Origin: Chamaea fasciata
Taxonomy: Eukaryota > Chordata > Aves > Passeriformes > Sylviidae
Assembly (NCBI GenBank): GCA_029207755.1
Contig: JARCOQ010000012.1
Span: 14,575,679 to 14,639,678 of the forward strand
DNA: 64,000 bases
Direction of reading: 5' to 3'
The position numbers were made by a program, and so were the translations under genes. This document shows, one piece after another, positions 59,601 to 64,000 of the stretch. The notes under the pieces were generated by a model, which was not told the DNA's origin, did no database searches, and saw only the letters and a program-made list of their open reading frames with translations. Each line of letters starts with the position of its first letter. Positions within the stretch are counted from its first letter, which is position 1.

Positions 59601-62600
59601 TAAAGCGTGGCACCAGGCTAGAGATGACCTCTCATGGTGGCCCTACACCCCTGGTTTGGTCATGATGAGGGTCCCTGCCCGGCCCCCCCTGCCCACCCCA
59701 GGGGTACCCACTCGCTCTTTTTGGTGGCAGGACCCTTCAGTTTGGTCTCCAGGCCCCCGAAGAAGCCCTTGACGTTCTCTGTCTTGGCCGAGGTGTTTTT
59801 CAGCAGCCTCTCCGCGATGTCCTTCTTCTCGGCCAGCCAGGTGTTGGCTGACTTCAGGTACGAGTCGATGCTGCCCGTGGGCTTCTCCTCCTTGGCCTCC
59901 AAGGGCAGGGCGTGAGGTTTCCCTGGGGAAAACGTGCCAGGAGCTCAGTGGGCCCACGACCCTGAGTGCTGCCAGCTCCTAGAGACCTGCGTCCTGCTCC
60001 ACGATGCACCACCAGGAGATGGAAGCAGCCAAGATCCCATCACAATCCCTGCAGGTTTTTATTTTTTTTCTCCCCACTCCCACTTTGGATAGAAAATCCC
60101 TGTGGAGGAGCGGTCACCCCACACCAAACAATAAACCAAGGTGCTTCTGGGCTGTTCACATGCCACCCCCAGGGGCTGGGATCATCTGGGGGTGGTCACA
60201 TACAAATTTTCCCAGCTGGAAGCAAAGACAAAGCAGCATCACCACCCCAGTGAGGGGCACTGCCAGGTTTGCGTGGATTCTGGGCTCTTTTCCACCTGGG
60301 GCACCCCTCCAATATCTTTCCCATGCACAGGACACTTTTCAAACCAGCCCCCAGCCCCAGCAGAGCCTCCACAGGGGTGCAGGTTCCCTTACCTATGTAG
60401 TAATAGGTGAAACACATGGTCATGAGGTTCTTGGCAGGGCTGAAATCGTCCATCTGGTGACACCTGACACACAGGGAGGGCTCAGTGAGGACAGCCCGTG
60501 ATGGGAACCCAATCACAGCGCTGCCCTCAGGGCCTTTTGGGGGGTTAAAGCCCCCCAGGCTTTACTCAGAGCCCCCAGGACTTACTCAAAGAGCACGAGG
60601 GCGAAGGACTGCATCAGGCGGTAGAAGGTCTGCTCCGACACACACTTGGAGTTGCAGCGCTGCAGGGACAGAGGCCAGGGGTCAGCACAGCAGCAGGAAC
60701 CCCCTCAGCCCCCTGGGAACCCCCACCGCGGGCAGGGGGAAAAAAACCACCCATGGCTGGGCCTCCCCCTCAGAGACAGCGTTGTGCCTGTCTGGGTTGT
60801 TTGGCTGTGGTTGTTTTGTGTCTGAGTGCTGGTGGGATTTAAATTTAAATAAAACGAGTGGGTTCTCTCCCACGTTGCACCAAGGGTGTATATTTAACTG
60901 CTCAAAATGCATCTATTCACTCAGAGGGAGCTTTGCTGTTCCTCATTTTGCTTGAGTTCCTGCCTTCCAAAAACACCTCTTTGGGATATAAATAAACCCC
61001 CCTGGCCCGAGGCTGTCGCAAAGCCCATGCAGGATCCCTCCCCGCTGCCTCCCCCCAACTCCCCTTACCTGGGCGCTCACGTATCTCGCAAACCACTCCC
61101 TGCCCTTCCCGTTCTCGCTGCTGCACAGCTCCCCAAACCTGGCCTTCTCCTCTTGGTCCAGATCCTCTCTGAAACAGGAGGGGGAAGAAAATTGGTAAAG
61201 GATGTGACCTGCACCCTCTTGGCATCAGCATCCTGGTGCTGCGGTGCTGGAGGAGGAGGAGGAGAGCAGCATCCATTTTGTCATCCCTCGCCTTGCGCTG
61301 CTCTTTTCTCCCTCCCTGGCAGGAGGGGAAAACCAAAGGCAGAGGGAGAAGGGAAGAGCCAAGGAAGAGCGGGCAGAAACTGAGCTCCAGAGACAGGCAG
61401 GGAGCCCCAGAGCAAGAACAAGCCCCGCTGCTGCTCCTCACGCTCCATTTGCTCCATCCAGCCTGACACGGAGCCGCGGAGCTCCCGAGACGGCGGCACC
61501 GGGAGCTGGGGGACGCGGGGCTGGGGGCACAGCCACGGGGACCCTGGGAGCCACTCCGGGAGCAGCAGTGGGGACAGCAGATGGGGACAGCCAGCCCCTG
61601 GCATGGGAATGGGGAGAGGGAAGGAGGGAGGGAAGCTGGAGGTGGCAGGGGAGCTGGGATGTGGCCAGGAGAGGGGAGCAAGGCTAAAGCCGCATCCCCC
61701 CAGCGCTGACCTCGTGGAGGGTGTTATAAATGCACATTGTAAAGTTGGCTTTTCGCAGATATTACAATGAATACTGAATGTATAATTGCACTGTATTACG
61801 TTTTATTAACAGAGTTTAGAAAAGTGACGAATGCATTTTCTGATTGTGACATAATGTCAATAGCAAAAAGACTTGGGTTTTTTTTCTTCTGTGTAACATC
61901 TAAACTGACCAAGGCAGAAGGTATGGGGGAAGGGCCGTCACCTTGTAACCCTGCAATAAAGACTGCTAACTTTCTGGGTTTTTTATCAAAATGAAAACAA
62001 CCAAAAAACCTCAAGAGAAAGATTCATAAGACCTATGTTACCAGACAGAGCGGAGCCACCCACAAATAAATCTGTCGGATAAGATGATTGGGGATGCTGG
62101 AAACAGATAAAAAACTCAAAAAGAATGCATTAATATCTATTGAATATATAAAACAGTGATCCTTAAAACACAGCAATTGAAAGAGAAGTTTGTGCTTTCT
62201 GGTGAGAAAATTTTGCTCTTCTTTCTCCTAATATGTCTCTTTTTAATTTTTATTAAACTTACAAATTTTTCTAAAAGAGTGGAACTCGCTTTTCACGATG
62301 GGAAGGGCACAAACTGCTGCTCCCGGAGTGGGGAAGCAGCCCAGACCCAAACCCACCCCGTGGGATGTCCCTGGCATCCCCAGCCCTGCCCACTCACCCT
62401 CCGGTGAAGATCTTCTCCACGTAACTCCGCATGAACTCGCGGCGCTCGGCCGTGGCCTCGTCCTGCGCCGACTCCGTGCTGTGGCTGGAGGAGAAGGACT
62501 CGTTGGAGGAGGAGCGGCGGTAGCCCCGCCAGTGCCGGGGGGAGTCCCCCATGTCGTTCTCGCTGTCTGCAGACTCGGTGGCATCGCTCTCCTCCTCCGC

Positions 62601-62738
62601 CGCCACCTCCCCCGCGTCCCCCGGGTGGCCGCTGTCGCCGGGAGCGGCGGGAGCCGCGGGCTCTGAGCTGTCACAGGACGGCGTTTCTACATCAAAGTCA
62701 ATGAGGTTCCCGACGGGCACGTCCAGAGGGGCCTCCAT
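53618..62738 (-). CDS. KIAA0513: KIAA0513 orthologue, 11 coding exons, 406 residues
   Basis: Coding exons (minus strand, first base to last): 62738-62398, 61168-61069, 60659-60586, 60463-60393, 59922-59712, 59296-59256, 58824-58746, 58247-58170, 54234-54154, 53874-53780, 53667-53618. Every intron is GT-AG, the phases chain perfectly, and the 1221 coding bases end in TAG. The protein is 406 residues, against 411 in human as I recall it. Family hallmarks are the N-terminal VPVGNLIDF, the acidic [10 protein letters not shown] stretch, the Ser-rich [79 protein letters not shown] and the C-terminal [14 protein letters not shown]. The start ATG sits in a strong context (GCCATGG). No signal peptide or membrane segment is visible. 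The family is expressed in brain in mammals and its biochemical role is poorly defined. The gene appears intact. Confidence 0.96.
54235..58169 (-). other. KIAA0513 intron between coding exons 8 and 9
   Basis: The largest intron of the gene, 3.9 kb. It contains a purine-rich tract (55000-55100), an A/T-rich patch (55320-55620), a second purine-rich stretch (56640-56760) and a GC-rich CpG-containing stretch (57400-57700). No coding exon was recognised in it. Confidence 0.6.
58290..58530 (+). mobile_element. CR1 LINE 3' end with an expanded terminal repeat, in a KIAA0513 intron
   Basis: It carries GGAAGTGCCCAAGGCCAGGT, the TTGGAGCAATCTGGGACAGT-type line and CTTTAAGGTCCCTTCCCACC, ending in a short tandem array (from about 58470) where intact CR1 has its 8-bp terminal repeats. 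It lies in the intron between coding exons 8 and 9 of KIAA0513, about 45 bases upstream of exon 8 (58247-58170), with CR1 sense opposite to the gene. Confidence 0.8.
58470..58529. repeat. 15-bp tandem repeat at the CR1 3' terminus
   Basis: About three and a half copies of ACAATTCCACATCTC follow the CR1 3' end directly. They are derived from, but longer than, the usual CR1 microsatellite-like tail. Confidence 0.8.
61169..62397 (-). other. KIAA0513 intron between coding exons 1 and 2
   Basis: The left half is ordinary GC-rich intron. The right half is a sharply bounded A/T-rich block (61722-62280) that looks like inserted LTR-derived DNA, listed separately. Confidence 0.6.
61722..62000 (+). 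mobile_element. Putative avian ERV LTR remnant (ERVL-like), antisense in a KIAA0513 intron
   Basis: The block starts with TGTTATAAATG at 61722, the TG start expected of an LTR. It is A/T-rich like a U3 region and carries TTGTAACCCTGCAATAAAG at 61943-61961, the R/polyadenylation arrangement typical of bird ERV LTRs. GAGGG precedes the start, but no clean matching target-site copy was found on the right. The A/T-rich sequence continues to about 62280, so the right edge is uncertain. No gag, pol or env reading frame is present. Family assignment is from memory of bird LTRs, not alignment. Confidence 0.45.
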
Positions 62739-62881
62739 GGCTCTCCCCGGGGATGTGGCAGCGTTGGGGACACTCGCTCCTCGTCCTTTGGGCCCTCACT
62801 GGGGCGGTGAGGCCATCGCTGGCAGGACGCTGGCTAAGGCAGGCAGGACCTCCCGGGGGGGCACAGGCTACCACAGGACAT
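62739..62881 (-). other. KIAA0513: KIAA0513 5' UTR part of the first coding exon
   Basis: Upstream of the ATG the minus strand reads a pyrimidine tract ending in TTTCAG directly before 62881, a good acceptor. The start-codon exon is therefore probably exon 2 (62881-62398), with a non-coding first exon and promoter further right, near or beyond 64 kb. Confidence 0.6.
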
Positions 62882-64000
62882 CTGAAAGACACCAGGAGGA
62901 CAAAAGTGAGGACGGGACCCCCCCGGGAAGCACCAGCATGGACCTTGGGCAAGGCCACCACCCTCGATGTCCCCAGGATGTCCGTCAGCACTGGAGGGAC
63001 AGGCAGGGCTGGCTCCTCTCCACCAGCCACGTGAATCAGCAATCCCATGGAATGCTCGCCTGCTCTCGGCACCGCTCGAGAGGGTTTTCCATCCTTTAGC
63101 CCAGAAAAGGGACAATTGGAGCCTCAGCTCCATATGTCACATTGGGGATGTGACATCTCGTGGCCTGACGGGCAGAACTGGGCTGGCAGGAGCCAGCAGC
63201 TGGCAGGACACTGGTGGCTCTCCAGGGCAGCCCTGACATCCTTCTGTCCCTGCCCTCGCTCTGCTCATCGGTCTGTCTGACCCGGTTTGGAAACGGGATC
63301 ATCTCCGGGGTGGAACATCATGGAGTTTAACTTAGCTGGGAATGGAAAGGGGATGCTGGACACGACAGGAACTGGAATGGCGTGAGAATGCAGAGTTCTG
63401 GACTGCAATTCAGGGGTTTTGGCACCCCACATTGCAAAGGTCCTGCAAAGGAGGTACAGAGACCACAGGGATGGGCTGGGATGCTCCGGCACATGCCCAT
63501 CCTGGACAGTGCTGCTGCAAAAGAGGCAAGGAAAGGGCCACCCTGAGGCTGCCCCTGTGCCAGAGAGTCACTGATGGACCCAGTGAGGGCGTTTCTGCCC
63601 CTGGAGGTGGCGAATTACAGTGTCTGAGACCCAGCACACACTGCAGCTTCTGGGCACAGGATGGGACAGGAGCAGGGACAGCAGCACAGGGGACAGTCAC
63701 AGTGACAAACGCAGGGCAGCACAACAGTAACACAGATGCAGCCCCACTGCCTTCCAGGGAACTGATCCCAGGACACAGCAACCACCCCCAGAGCAAAAAC
63801 CCCCCAAAGGACCGATGTCCAGTCCATCAGACAGACAGGAGTTCAAACTGAAACCAAATCTGGCGTGTTTTACCAAGCGCAGCGCAGGGGGAAAACAACC
63901 CCTGGGCTGCAGGAGCAGCAAATCTTCCAGCAGCATCCCCCTCCTCCTCCTCCTCTCCTCCAGGGACCCTTTGGGGCACCAGACAGTGAGAGAACACAAC

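Noticed and set aside
1..64000. tRNA genes, rRNA, CRISPR arrays, prophage or bacterial operon
   Set aside because: No cloverleaf, rRNA core sequence, spaced identical repeats or dense intronless coding was seen. The window is a vertebrate chromosome segment.

Overview
The window looks like a piece of a bird chromosome. It is GC-rich vertebrate DNA with spliced genes, several CR1 LINE fragments (the dominant avian retroposon), an avian-style ERV LTR remnant and many mono- and dinucleotide runs. No bacterial or phage feature is present. Passerine is my guess for the order; nothing decides it.

Two conserved protein-coding genes can be supported, both on the minus strand. At 53.6-62.7 kb is an essentially complete avian orthologue of KIAA0513. 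Eleven coding exons, all with GT/AG borders and matching phases, give a 406-residue protein. At 4.7-6.6 kb, inside a CpG island, is a very large first coding exon (652 codons). It ends at a perfect GTAAG donor and encodes four-and-a-half copies of a CxxC...PFFPFL...CxxC...QW module. I do not recognise this sequence by name. Its position downstream of KIAA0513 in the same orientation fits the human order KIAA0513 - CIBAR2 - GSE1, so it may be a far-upstream 5' exon of a long GSE1 transcript. The leftmost 4.7 kb would then be its first intron.

The 46 kb between these genes is mostly non-coding. The main find there is a broken copy of an MCAM (CD146/gicerin)-like immunoglobulin-superfamily gene at 46.55-47.63 kb, plus strand. 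It keeps introns, splice sites and splice phase, but it has lost a disulphide cysteine, carries a stop and frameshifts, and jumps from the start of the second Ig domain to the transmembrane/cytoplasmic exon. Around it lie pieces of a dispersed repeat family, a CR1 3' end, and an array of AGGTCA-like half-sites at 48.54-48.87 kb.

The rest of the spacer holds minisatellites (59-bp x5, 20-bp x3, 11-bp x6, 70/83-bp x3 and a degenerate CCCATCC-type array), a small inverted-repeat cluster at 28.46-28.62 kb, long homopolymer tracts, and islands of unusually AT-rich, possibly conserved non-coding DNA. No CIBAR2 exon was recognised where synteny would place it. No tRNA, rRNA, CRISPR array or undescribed multi-gene system was found.
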